Part shown: positions 1 through 10,857 of the stretch, piece by piece
Numbering within the stretch: the stretch's first letter is position 1
Layout: each line of letters begins with the position of its first letter
Source: an uncultured Planctomycetota bacterium
GTDB taxonomy: Bacteria; Planctomycetota; Phycisphaerae; UBA1845; Fen-1342
Reading direction: 5' to 3'
Assembly: GCA_900696535.1 (NCBI GenBank)
Contig: CAADGM010000254.1
Location: forward strand, 1 to 41,843
Length of the DNA: 41,843 nucleotides
Made by a program: the position numbers and the translations under genes
The notes under the pieces: model-generated
Told to the model about the DNA's origin: nothing
The model's input: only the letters and a program-made list of their open reading frames with translations
Database searches by the model: none

Positions 1-2
1 AG

Positions 3-437
3 GCCGAGTCCGTCCTCATCGACGAGCCCCAGCAGCGCGTGCTGCTCTGCGACGAGACCACTCGGAACGTCAAGGTCTACGACCTCGACGGCAAGTTCAG
101 CGGGCGGACCTTCGGCGACGGACTGGTGGTCGGCGACCCGGAGGGACTCGTCATCGTGGAAACTCGCGGGGGCCGCTGCGTGATCCTGACCGACCAGCGG
201 AAGGACCTATCCGTCTGGCACGTCTTTGACGCCAAAGACTACAAGCACCTGGGCTCGTGGACCGGCGAGCCGACTATCGCGAACACGGACGGCATCGCGG
301 TCTTTCCGCATGCGTTCGAGGGCTTCCCGCACGGGGCGCTCTTCGCGGTCGACAACGACTTCGAGGTTCACGCCTACCGACTTGAGGACATCCTTGCCGC
401 GGTCAAGCTGGAGCCGGCGACGAAGGAGCGGCAGTAG
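3..437 (+). CDS. Beta-propeller phytase-like protein, C-terminal part (partial)
   Basis: The reading frame is open from the first bases of the window and ends at TAG 435-437, so the 5' end lies outside. About 144 residues are visible. They carry the spacing and motifs of the last blades of beta-propeller (3-)phytases: DPEGLVIV, a TDQRKD stretch where the family has a SDQ-type motif, NTDGIAVFP, and FPHGALFAVD before the end. Family knowledge: these are usually secreted, calcium-dependent enzymes that release phosphate from phytate. Whether this copy has a signal peptide or the catalytic acidic residues cannot be seen. It could also be a propeller domain inside a larger secreted protein. An internal GTG at 39 is not a real start, because the frame continues upstream with sensible residues (AESVLIDEPQQR). 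Its transcript would run into the plus-oriented hairpins from 541. Confidence 0.72.
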   Translation, partial: AESVLIDEPQQRVLLCDETTRNVKVYDLDGKFSGRTFGDGLVVGDPEGLVIVETRGGRCVILTDQRKDLSVWHVFDAKDYKHLGSWTGEPTIANTDGIAVFPHAFEGFPHGALFAVDNDFEVHAYRLEDILAAVKLEPATKERQ

Positions 438-540
438 CGGGGGCTGGCCCTGACGGTGCGGCAGAACGTCGGGCCGACGCGGACAGGACAGCCTGCGGCG
501 GCCCCGGCGGCGAATTGCGCCGCCAATCTGACCGGTCACC

Positions 541-654
541 AATCCGAGCCGACGGCGCAACCCGTCGGAGCGTCCGATTGCAATCCGAGCCGACAGCGCG
601 AGCTGTGGGACATGCGCGCCGGGGCAATCCGAGCCGACAGCGGAAGCTGTCGGA
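541..654 (+). repeat. Three plus-oriented copies of a GNRA-loop hairpin repeat
   Basis: Three copies begin with AATCCGAG and continue into a hairpin. Copy 1 (541-569) has stem CCGACGG/CCGTCGG around CGCAAC. Copy 2 (582-610) has CCGACAGC/GCTGTGGG around GCGA, with one mismatch. Copy 3 (626-654) has CCGACAGC/GCTGTCGG around GGAA. The inner stem bases differ between copies but mostly stay paired, and the loops read GNRA on the plus strand (copy 1 has GCAA flanked by an unpaired C on each side). This suggests a structure that acts as RNA made from the plus strand, the direction of the phytase-like gene upstream. Confidence 0.75.
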
Positions 655-665
655 GAGCTCATCGT

Positions 666-805
666 CCGATCGCTTGCGCGATCGGCTCGGACGATCCGAC
701 GGACCGATCGCTTGCGCGATCGGCTCGGACCTCCAGACGGACCGATCGCTTGCGCGATCGGCTCGGACGATCCGACGGACCGATCGCTTGCGCGATCGGC
801 TCGGA
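666..805 (-). repeat. Four minus-oriented copies of the same hairpin repeat, 38-bp period
   Basis: Four exact copies of a perfect 8-bp stem (CCGATCGC/GCGATCGG with plus-strand loop TTGC), each followed by CTCGGA, start at 666, 704, 742 and 780, exactly 38 bp apart. On the minus strand each reads TCCGAGCCGATCGC, loop GCAA, then the closing stem, so it is the same family as the copies at 541-654 in reverse orientation, again with a GNRA loop. The 12-bp linkers are CGATCCGACGGA, CCTCCAGACGGA and CGATCCGACGGA. The linkers are far too short and too alike for CRISPR spacers. Confidence 0.85.
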
Positions 806-863
806 TGGCTGCGGGGGCGCGCAGCATGCAGGTTTCGGAGTGGCAATCCGCTGCAGTGGCATG

Positions 864-889
864 AAAACGGCCCGGATCGCTCCGGGCCG
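864..889 (-). terminator. Intrinsic terminator of tRNA-Glu
   Basis: On the minus strand a perfect 9-bp stem (CGGCCCGGA/TCCGGGCCG) closed by a GCGA loop is followed directly by TTTT (plus-strand AAAA at 864-867). It lies 8 bases beyond the tRNA 3' end in the correct direction. Confidence 0.8.
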
Positions 890-896
890 CGCTCGA

Positions 897-969
897 CGCC
901 CCCAAGGGGACTCGAACCCCTGTCTCCAGGATGAGAACCTGATATCCTAGGCCACTAGACGATGGGGGC
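897..969 (-). tRNA. tRNA-Glu (anticodon CTC)
   Basis: The minus strand from 969 to 897 folds as a 73-nt tRNA. The acceptor stem is GCCCCCA with TGGGGGC and discriminator G; the D arm matches the usual bacterial Glu pattern (TCGTCTAGTGGCCTAGGA); the anticodon stem is TCAGG/CCTGG around loop TTCTCAT, giving anticodon CTC; the T arm is AGGGG-TTCGAGT-CCCCT. CCA is not encoded. It reads GAG codons, which are abundant in this GC-rich genome. It has its own promoter and terminator. Confidence 0.95.
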
Positions 970-997
970 GAGGCATCACACAGGTTCGAGTTTCGGA

Positions 998-1026
998 AGG
1001 ATAGCCCGCCGCCGCTCGGTCGTCAA
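998..1026 (-). promoter_or_regulatory. Promoter of tRNA-Glu
   Basis: On the minus strand TTGACG (1026-1021) is separated by 17 bases from TATCCT (1003-998). Transcription would start near 990, about 20 bases before the mature tRNA at 969. The spacing is ideal, and the hexamers match sigma70 at 5/6 and 4/6. Confidence 0.65.
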
Positions 1027-1077
1027 CCGCGGCGGCTCAGCAGCGTTCCGGGCGCCACGGGGCCACGCGGCCACGCG

Positions 1078-2073
1078 CTACGGAGCCAGCACGAAGGTGG
1101 AGGGCTTCAACAGCAAGTCGACACGGGTGACGCCTGGCGGCGTCGTGGGCATGGGCGGCTCAGGTGCGCGTCGCGACCGCGCGGCGGCGGTGTTGCTCGG
1201 TGACCGGGCATCGGCATCGCTTGAGAGCGGGGGTGCGGCGCTGCTCGACGGCCCGGCGGTTGTGTCGGTTGAAGCCGCGGCGGGGGCACGCCGGAGCCCG
1301 CGGTTGATCAGGATGGCGACCGGCGTGCGGCCGCGCGGCTCGGCGCCCGCGTCGGCGGCTTGCACGTACCAAGGCTGAGCGCGGCTGGGTCGCGGCGTGT
1401 CCAGGGCGTCGCGCAGCTCGCTGGAGTCGCCGCGGTCCTCGCGGAGGATTCGGAGCGGCTCGCCGGCCGGTGGGCAAGAGAACGCGCCGGTGACGAGCAG
1501 TGCCTGCCCGCCGAGGGCATCCGCGAATCGCCGCACGAGCCGGGCGGACTCGCGCCGCGCGACCTCGCCTTGGGGGTCGAAGCGGACGTTAACAACTCGC
1601 AGGTCGGTCTGCGGGGCGTCGAGCGGCCGAAGCTGGATCCACGTCGCAACGCGCGCCTCGGCCGCGTCCCAGCCGATCGTTCCCGGGCGACGCGGCTGCT
1701 CGCTGAGCCAGAACGCGCCCTCGTCGACGCGCGTGAATCGGCTGCGGCGATAGAGGATGGGCGTCATGTCCCCCGCGCTGCTGCCGTCGTCGGCCCCGAC
1801 CGCGACCGCGGCGTAGTCACCCATCCGTGGCTGGAGGTCGGTGAGCTGTGCGCCGCCGACGTTCTGAAGCGCGAGGATGTCGGGACGCTCGGAGCGAATG
1901 AGGTCGAGCAGGAGCGTGCGCTGCGCTTCCCAGTCGGGGGCGGCCGACGTGAGGCCCATGTCCGCCAGGTTGACCGAGACCACTCGGACGGGGGCTGGCG
2001 CGCAGCCAAGCTGCAGTAGAACGACTCCGCACGCGAGGAAGAGCCCGGCGACGACTACGTTTGAGCGATGCAT
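1078..2073 (-). CDS. Secreted endonuclease/exonuclease/phosphatase-fold protein, probably catalytically inactive
   Basis: The 331-residue product starts with a hydrophobic signal (about residues 5-23) ending at a Cys (LGC), so it may be an exported lipoprotein, although the lipobox is imperfect. Residues 28-210 align by eye with the EEP superfamily: ERPDILALQ, ILYRRSRF, FWLSEQPRRPGTIGWDAA and ARRESARL are near-standard. The catalytic positions are changed: the usual LQEV is LQNV (Asn71), NTHFD is NVRFD (Arg164), and TGDFN is TGAFS (Ala197, Ser199). The usual C-terminal SDH motif is not evident; the end is Ala/Pro/Ser-rich. Inference: the fold is kept but phosphoesterase activity is lost, leaving a binding or structural role. 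It starts 54 bp after the MFS gene on the same strand, so it may be co-transcribed. Confidence 0.8.
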   Translation of the reverse strand: MHRSNVVVAGLFLACGVVLLQLGCAPAPVRVVSVNLADMGLTSAAPDWEAQRTLLLDLIRSERPDILALQNVGGAQLTDLQPRMGDYAAVAVGADDGSSAGDMTPILYRRSRFTRVDEGAFWLSEQPRRPGTIGWDAAEARVATWIQLRPLDAPQTDLRVVNVRFDPQGEVARRESARLVRRFADALGGQALLVTGAFSCPPAGEPLRILREDRGDSSELRDALDTPRPSRAQPWYVQAADAGAEPRGRTPVAILINRGLRRAPAAASTDTTAGPSSSAAPPLSSDADARSPSNTAAARSRRAPEPPMPTTPPGVTRVDLLLKPSTFVLAP

Positions 2074-2127
2074 GATCGCTGTGTACGTCGGCAGCGTGCG
2101 TCGGTCAAATCCAGCGCGACGCCTGAT

Positions 2128-3501
2128 CTACCGGGCCGGCGCGATTCCGGCCGGAACCGCCGGCCCAATCGGCGCCGTCTTTCGGTGCGGATGGCGCAGG
2201 ACCATACCGATGGCGGCGGCGACCAGGCACGCCACGCCAGCGATAATGAACGGTGTCTGCCAGGCCGCCAGCGCCGCAGCGAGCTTGTCGGACTGCGTAG
2301 CGGCGCCCTCGACGGCGTGTCGGGCGGCGTCGCGGAACCAGCCTGCCATGATGGGCCCGACGATCCCGCCGACGCCGTACGCCGTGAACAGCCAGCCGTA
2401 GTTCTTGCCCACGTTCTTGTTGCCGAAGTAGTCGGCCGTGGCGGCGGGGCAGAGCGCCAGGGTGCCGCCGAAGTTGAATCCGATGCACGCGGCCCCGACG
2501 AACAGGCCGACGACGTATCCGCCGGCGTAGTAGAACGTGAGCACGATGGCGCCCTGCAGGGCGAGCATGAGCGTCAAGGCCGCTTTGCGACCGATCGTGT
2601 CGCTGATCGTGCCCCAGGCGATCCGGCCAACGCCGTTGAATATCGCAAAGAACACACCCATGGCCGTGGCGGCCAGGCCGGCCGCGGCCGCCTCGCTCAT
2701 GCCGGAGCGGGCCTGGAGCGCGTCGACGCCGAAGAGCTTGATGATGCCGATGACCATCAGCCCGGCCAGCGCGCCGCAGGTGTACATGATCCACATCAGC
2801 CAGAACTGGTATGTTCCGAGCATCTCCCCAGACTCGAACTCCTCGCCCGCGCGGCCGGCCGTGGTGGACTTGGCCGACCAGCCGGGCGGTGTCCAGCCCT
2901 GCGGCGGATTGACCATCCAGGTCGACCCGAGGAGGACAAAGACGAGGAAGACGAGGCCGTAGATCAGGAACACGTTCGAGACGCCAAAGCGTTCGAGGAG
3001 ACCCGTCCAGGCGACCGGGCCGGCGCTCCAGGACGAGGCGAGCTGGACCCAGAGTAGGGCGCCGAAACCGAAGCCGGCGACGGCCAGCCCGGTGATGAGA
3101 CCCTTCTTGTCAGGGAACCACTTGACCCCGACGGCGATGGGAACGACGTAGGCCAGTCCGCTACCGGCGCCGCCGATCAGCCCGATCGCGATGACCATGC
3201 CGACAAAGGACGTCTGGAAGGCCCATGCGAGAATGTAGCCAAGGGCGAGGAGCACGCCGCCAAGCCGGGCGCAGTTGGTGGGTCCGAGTCGGCCCTGGAG
3301 GCGTCCGGCGATGATGGTGAAGGCGGCGAAGGTGCCCAGGGCGACCGAGAAGATGACCTGGGTCTGCGTGGCGGAGAAGGCGTAGGGGGGCGCCGTGAGG
3401 TGCTTGGTGAAGGCCGACCAGGCGTAAATTGCACCAAGACACATCTGAATGATAATAGCCCCAATGACGACAAGCCAACGGTTCATAACCTGTTCACGCA
3501 T
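2128..3501 (-). CDS. MFS transporter, oxalate/formate antiporter (OFA) type
   Basis: A 457-residue, roughly 12-helix inner-membrane protein. The N-terminus (VVIGAIIIQMCLGAIYAWS) and the stretch around GLAYVVPIAVGVKWFPDKKG are typical of the OFA/monocarboxylate branch of the major facilitator superfamily (OxlT-like). A hydrophilic loop near residues 200-225 splits the two halves. It lies 169 bp downstream of acs on the same strand, so uptake or exchange of acetate or another short carboxylate is the natural inference; the substrate cannot be read from sequence. The ATG at 3501 is the longest start; the ATG at 3486 is also possible and begins directly with the first helix. Confidence 0.85.
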   Translation of the reverse strand: MREQVMNRWLVVIGAIIIQMCLGAIYAWSAFTKHLTAPPYAFSATQTQVIFSVALGTFAAFTIIAGRLQGRLGPTNCARLGGVLLALGYILAWAFQTSFVGMVIAIGLIGGAGSGLAYVVPIAVGVKWFPDKKGLITGLAVAGFGFGALLWVQLASSWSAGPVAWTGLLERFGVSNVFLIYGLVFLVFVLLGSTWMVNPPQGWTPPGWSAKSTTAGRAGEEFESGEMLGTYQFWLMWIMYTCGALAGLMVIGIIKLFGVDALQARSGMSEAAAAGLAATAMGVFFAIFNGVGRIAWGTISDTIGRKAALTLMLALQGAIVLTFYYAGGYVVGLFVGAACIGFNFGGTLALCPAATADYFGNKNVGKNYGWLFTAYGVGGIVGPIMAGWFRDAARHAVEGAATQSDKLAAALAAWQTPFIIAGVACLVAAAIGMVLRHPHRKTAPIGPAVPAGIAPAR

Positions 3502-3544
3502 GGTCAGTCTCGCTTAGCGGCTCCGCCCCGATTCCTCGGTAACC

Positions 3545-3636
3545 CGGTGGACAAGCAACGGCGTGCCGGCGCGACGGACCGCGGGCGACTGTCGCCCAAC
3601 GTCGTCATGCGGCTCACGCTCACTGCTTGTCCACCG
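3545..3636. repeat. 13-bp perfect inverted repeat between acs and the MFS gene
   Basis: CGGTGGACAAGCA (3545-3557) and its exact complement TGCTTGTCCACCG (3624-3636) flank 66 bp, which contain a second perfect hairpin, GGGCGA-CTG-TCGCCC (3583-3597). In the acs-MFS transcript this would be a long stem with an inner hairpin. It could limit read-through from acs, or be a small non-autonomous mobile repeat. No target-site duplication is visible. Confidence 0.6.
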
Positions 3637-3670
3637 TGAGAACTCCACACTTCCTGGTCCTGCCGTGCCG

Positions 3671-5635
<1,965 letters not shown>

Positions 5636-5982
5636 CGTGTTTCGTCCTCGTACGGGCTGTACGTTAAACAGACCAGAAAGTTGAGTTTAGGGGCTGGGCC
5701 GACCGGCGCCAACCCCCCTGATTCCATCGGCCGATTCCGCGCCTCGCCGCCGGCCATGGCCGCGCGAATCCACCGCGGCGCGGCCGGGTGAGGGGCTCGC
5801 CCGCTAAGTCCTGCCGCGGCAAACGAGTATAGCCGCGACCGCGTGGCGGGCGGCCCGCGGCGTGCCGGGGCGCTTCGCCCGCCGGGAGCGCCCCGGTAAC
5901 ATGCCGGTCCGGCCTAGGGCCCGTGCTCGCGGCCGGACGCGCCCGCCGTGCGCGGGCGGCGCCTCACCGCGAGACGGTGCGC
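5636..5982. other. Divergent intergenic region between acs and gatB
   Basis: About 350 bp separate the divergent acs and gatB starts. The acs-proximal 60 bases are AT-richer than their surroundings (ACGTTAAACAGACC, AAGTTGAGTTTAGG), so the acs promoter probably lies there. No hexamer pair with good spacing was found on either strand. The gatB-proximal half is very GC-rich with no recognised site. Confidence 0.4.
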
Positions 5983-7635
<1,653 letters not shown>

Positions 7636-7686
7636 GCCCGACGCGAACGATGGAGCGGATCGACTCTACCCGAGTGGAGTGAGTGC

Positions 7687-9123
7687 ATGCGCACGCAAGT
7701 GGCGGAGAAGTCGACGCACCCCGTGATCAGCTATCTCATCGCCTATCTCAAGGACTTTCGCGTCCTGCGTGAGACGCGAATCGAATACTGGGCGTTGCAG
7801 ATCGTCAACTTCCTCGACTGCACGATCTTCTTCGCGATGCTCAACATCGCCACCGTCATGCTGTCGGATGACTTCGGCTTCAGCGACAAGCAGGCCGGCT
7901 GGGTGCTCACGGCGTTCTCGTCGGGCACGACGATCTGCCTGCTGTTCTCGGGGCTGGTGACCGACTGGCTCGGCATCCGTGTCTCGATGTACGTCGCGAT
8001 GGGCGCGATGCTGCTCCTGCGGGTGGTCGTCGTGTGGGTCGGGCTGGACCACAGCGTCCCGTTCCGCGGGACGATCGTGACCGGCGCCTTCATCCTCATG
8101 GCGCCGTTCATGGCCATGATCCAAACGATGTTCCAGGCTGCGAACAAGCGCTTCACGACGGGCAAGTCGCGCAGCGCAGGCTTCAATCTCTGGTACCTGT
8201 TCATGAATGTCGGCGCCGCCGCCGGTGGGTTCCTCATCGACATCGTGTGGCTGTGGCTCGAGCTGCCCAACGCCCACATCTTCACCTACGGCGTGTTCGC
8301 CGCCGTCGCCAGCATCGTCATGACGCTGTTCTTCATCCGCCGGGAGGAGCAGCTCTATGGTCCGAGCGAGCAGCCGGCGGTTCCCGCCGCGGCCGCCGAG
8401 CCCGTCAAGCGTCTCTCGCCGTGGGAGAACTTCACCCGCGTCATGGCGTCGCAGGTGTTTTGGCGGTTCACGATTCTGATCACGCTGCTGCTCGGCGTGC
8501 GGGCGGTCTTCGCCTACATGTATCTGCTGTTTCCCAAGTACTGGCTGCGCGTGATCGGGCCCGACGCCAAGATGGGAACGCTCCAGGCCATCAACCCCAT
8601 CCTCATCATCTTCGGCCTCATCGTGCTCATCCCGATTCTGCATCGGTTCAACGTCTACAAGATGCTGGTTTACGGCGCCATGATCTCGGCGCTGTCGCTC
8701 TTCATCATGGCGATCCCGTCCTACGGCGTGGAGACGTACTACGTCTCGATCGCCGCGCTCATCGCGCTCTCGATCGGCGAGCTGATCTGGTCGCCGCGGC
8801 TGACCGAGTACACGGCCGCCATCGCCCCGGAGGGGCAGGAAGGCGTGTACCTGGGCCTGTCGATGCTGCCGTGGTTCTTCGCCAAGATGTACGTCAGCTT
8901 CTTCTCCGGCTACTGGCTCGAGCGCTTTGTGCCGGAGCTGCCCGAGGGCGAACTGCTGCGCGACCGGCTGGCGGCGGGCGCCGTCTCGTTCTGGGACTCG
9001 CCAAGCGCGCTATGGATTTACCTCGGCATCCCGGCGATCCTGGGACCGCTTGTGGCGCTGCTCTTCAAGAGCTTCTTCACAAAGGGCGCGAAGTTCGAGA
9101 AGTCCGCCGCCGCCGCCCACTAG
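7687..9123 (+). CDS. MFS transporter, POT/PTR-like (paralogue 1)
   Basis: A 478-residue inner-membrane protein with about 12 helices. The pattern of helix 1 (IEYWALQIVNFLDCTIFFAMLNIATVML), the loop motif SGLVTDWLGIR, and FTTGKSRSAGFNLWYLFMNVGA, where proton-coupled oligopeptide transporters have their PTR signature, suggest a POT-like branch of the MFS. The substrate is unknown. The conserved block SPRLTEYTAAIAPEGQEGVYLGLSMLPWF is shared with the next gene, so the two arose by tandem duplication. It starts 51 bp after gatB and may be read from the same transcript. The ATG has GGAG about 10 bases upstream. Confidence 0.85.
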   Translation: MRTQVAEKSTHPVISYLIAYLKDFRVLRETRIEYWALQIVNFLDCTIFFAMLNIATVMLSDDFGFSDKQAGWVLTAFSSGTTICLLFSGLVTDWLGIRVSMYVAMGAMLLLRVVVVWVGLDHSVPFRGTIVTGAFILMAPFMAMIQTMFQAANKRFTTGKSRSAGFNLWYLFMNVGAAAGGFLIDIVWLWLELPNAHIFTYGVFAAVASIVMTLFFIRREEQLYGPSEQPAVPAAAAEPVKRLSPWENFTRVMASQVFWRFTILITLLLGVRAVFAYMYLLFPKYWLRVIGPDAKMGTLQAINPILIIFGLIVLIPILHRFNVYKMLVYGAMISALSLFIMAIPSYGVETYYVSIAALIALSIGELIWSPRLTEYTAAIAPEGQEGVYLGLSMLPWFFAKMYVSFFSGYWLERFVPELPEGELLRDRLAAGAVSFWDSPSALWIYLGIPAILGPLVALLFKSFFTKGAKFEKSAAAAH

Positions 9124-9219
9124 CCGGCGTGCCGGCTGCCGAGAGTGCCGCCAGCGCACGCCCCGTGCCTGCCCGCTGAGGCGCGCCGCGATCGTTCGAC
9201 TGAAACCTGGAGCCCCGAC

Positions 9220-10635
9220 ATGTCGACCGCCGTCACCGAGCCGAAGCCCGACCCGATCGTCGAATACTTCCGCGGATTCGCCGTGCTTCGCGAAACGCGA
9301 ATGGAGTACTGGGCGATTCAGCTTATCAACTTCCTGGATCACACGGCGTACTTCGCCCTGTACGGCATCGTCGTCGTGCTCCTCTCGGATGACTTCGGCC
9401 TGAGCGACGTTCACGCCGGGTATGTCTTCACCGCGTTCACGCTGACGGTCACGGCCTCGCTCTGGGTGAGCGGGTTCTTCACGGACTGGCTCGGCATCCG
9501 CAAGGCGATCATCCTTGCGATGGTTGCGTCGCTGGGGCTGCGGGCACTGGTCGTCTGGGCCGCGCTCACGCCGGCGCTGTCGTACCGCGTGCCGCTCGCA
9601 TGCGCCGCGATCATCGGCATGGCACCGTTCATGGCCATGACGGCCACGATCTTTCAGGCGGCCAATCGTCGCTTCACCACCGGCAAGTCACGCGGCGCGG
9701 GCTTCAATCTCTGGTACCTGTTCATGAACGTGGGGGCGTTCTGCGGCGGCGTGCTGATCGACCTGGTGCGCCGCGACCTGGGCCTGCCCAACGCGTACAT
9801 CCTCGCTTTCGGGCTGGGGTCCGCCGTGGTCTGCACCCTGGCCGCGATCGTGCTGATCCGACGTGAGGACCAGCTCTACGGGGAAGGCGAGGCGGCCGCG
9901 GAGCCGGCGAAAGCAGCCGAGAAGCGGAACCCGCTCCAGATCGCGATGGCGGTAGCGCAGGAGCCTGTGTTTTGGCGCTTCCTCGTCCTGATCACGCTGC
10001 TGCTAGGCGTGCGGGCTGTGTTTCTGTACCTGCACCTGCTCTGCCCGAAGTACTGGCTCCGTGTGATCGGGCCGGATGCGCCAATCGGGTGGCTTCAGGC
10101 AGTCAACCCGTTGCTCGTCGTCATCGGGCTGATGCTCGTCATTCCCGTGCTCACGCGCTTCAGCGTCTACAGCATGCTCACCTACGGAGCCCTCGTCTCC
10201 TCCTTGTCGCTCTTCGTGCTGGCGATACCGGGGCACGGGCAGGACGCACTCTGGCTCTCGTACGGGTTCCTCCTGGTACTCACGATCGGCGAGATCGTCT
10301 GGTCGCCGCGCTTGACCGAGTACACCGCCGCCATCGCGCCCAAGGGGCAGGAGGGCACCTACCTGGGGCTCTCGATGGTCCCCTGGTTCGGCGCCAAGAC
10401 CATCGTCGCCGCGGCCTCGGGGCACCTGCTGAATCGGTGGGTCCCGCAGACGGAAGAGGGCCAGACGCCGCTCCTCGAGCGGCTCGCCGCCGGCGAGGTG
10501 GCGTACTGGGACTCCCCGGCCGCCATGTGGCTCGTGCTGGGGGTGATCACCCTCGTCGGACCGCTCATTGCAATCGCGTTGCGCGGCTTCTTCACGAAGG
10601 GTGCCCACTTCGAGAAGCACGCGAACGCGCACTAG
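9220..10635 (+). CDS. MFS transporter, POT/PTR-like (paralogue 2)
   Basis: A 471-residue membrane protein closely similar along its whole length to the product of 7687-9123 (shared FRVLRETR/FAVLRETR start, FTTGKSRGAGFNLWYLFMNVGA, SPRLTEYTAAIAPKGQEGTYLGLSMVPWF, and the GFFTKGAHFEKHA end). The ATG at 9220 is preferred over the open frame back to 9145 because TGGAG lies just upstream and the product then matches the paralogue's start. The gap to the first copy is 96 bp. The pair may differ in substrate, or work as partners; neither can be decided from sequence. Confidence 0.85.
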   Translation: MSTAVTEPKPDPIVEYFRGFAVLRETRMEYWAIQLINFLDHTAYFALYGIVVVLLSDDFGLSDVHAGYVFTAFTLTVTASLWVSGFFTDWLGIRKAIILAMVASLGLRALVVWAALTPALSYRVPLACAAIIGMAPFMAMTATIFQAANRRFTTGKSRGAGFNLWYLFMNVGAFCGGVLIDLVRRDLGLPNAYILAFGLGSAVVCTLAAIVLIRREDQLYGEGEAAAEPAKAAEKRNPLQIAMAVAQEPVFWRFLVLITLLLGVRAVFLYLHLLCPKYWLRVIGPDAPIGWLQAVNPLLVVIGLMLVIPVLTRFSVYSMLTYGALVSSLSLFVLAIPGHGQDALWLSYGFLLVLTIGEIVWSPRLTEYTAAIAPKGQEGTYLGLSMVPWFGAKTIVAAASGHLLNRWVPQTEEGQTPLLERLAAGEVAYWDSPAAMWLVLGVITLVGPLIAIALRGFFTKGAHFEKHANAH

Positions 10636-10672
10636 CGAGACGGGCCTCGGCGGCCGCCGGCCGTCCGGACCC

Positions 10673-10700
10673 TTGACGCACCCGCAAGCACCGCTAGACT
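10673..10700 (+). promoter_or_regulatory. Promoter of the Gld-like ABC cluster
   Basis: TTGACG (10673-10678), 16 bases, TAGACT (10695-10700): 5/6 and 4/6 matches to sigma70. Transcription would start near 10707 and leave a leader of about 150 nt before the GTG at 10858. It sits between the stop of the second MFS gene and the ABC cluster, where a promoter is expected. Confidence 0.5.
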
Positions 10701-10857
10701 TCCGCGCCTGCGACTACCGGCGGCTTTGCGGGGCCGCGTCGGGGCCGCCATACCCCGCCTCGACGAGCATCCCACCTTGCCGCGCCGGGTTTTCGACCGG
10801 GTGGTGCAACTGGCATCGTCCGCGCCTGTATTGCAGCCGAACCCTGGAGGTCCGCGC

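Noticed and set aside
666-805. Regular 38-bp repeats suggesting a CRISPR array
   Set aside because: Linkers are 12 bp and nearly identical, and the repeat is a hairpin family also found in the other orientation; no cas genes are present.
897-969. Integration (att) site at the tRNA-Glu 3' end
   Set aside because: No second copy of the tRNA end and no integrase gene are in the window.
2068-3057. Long plus-strand frame of 329 codons
   Set aside because: It is antisense to the MFS gene, and its product is Arg/Asp/Gly-rich without any family pattern.
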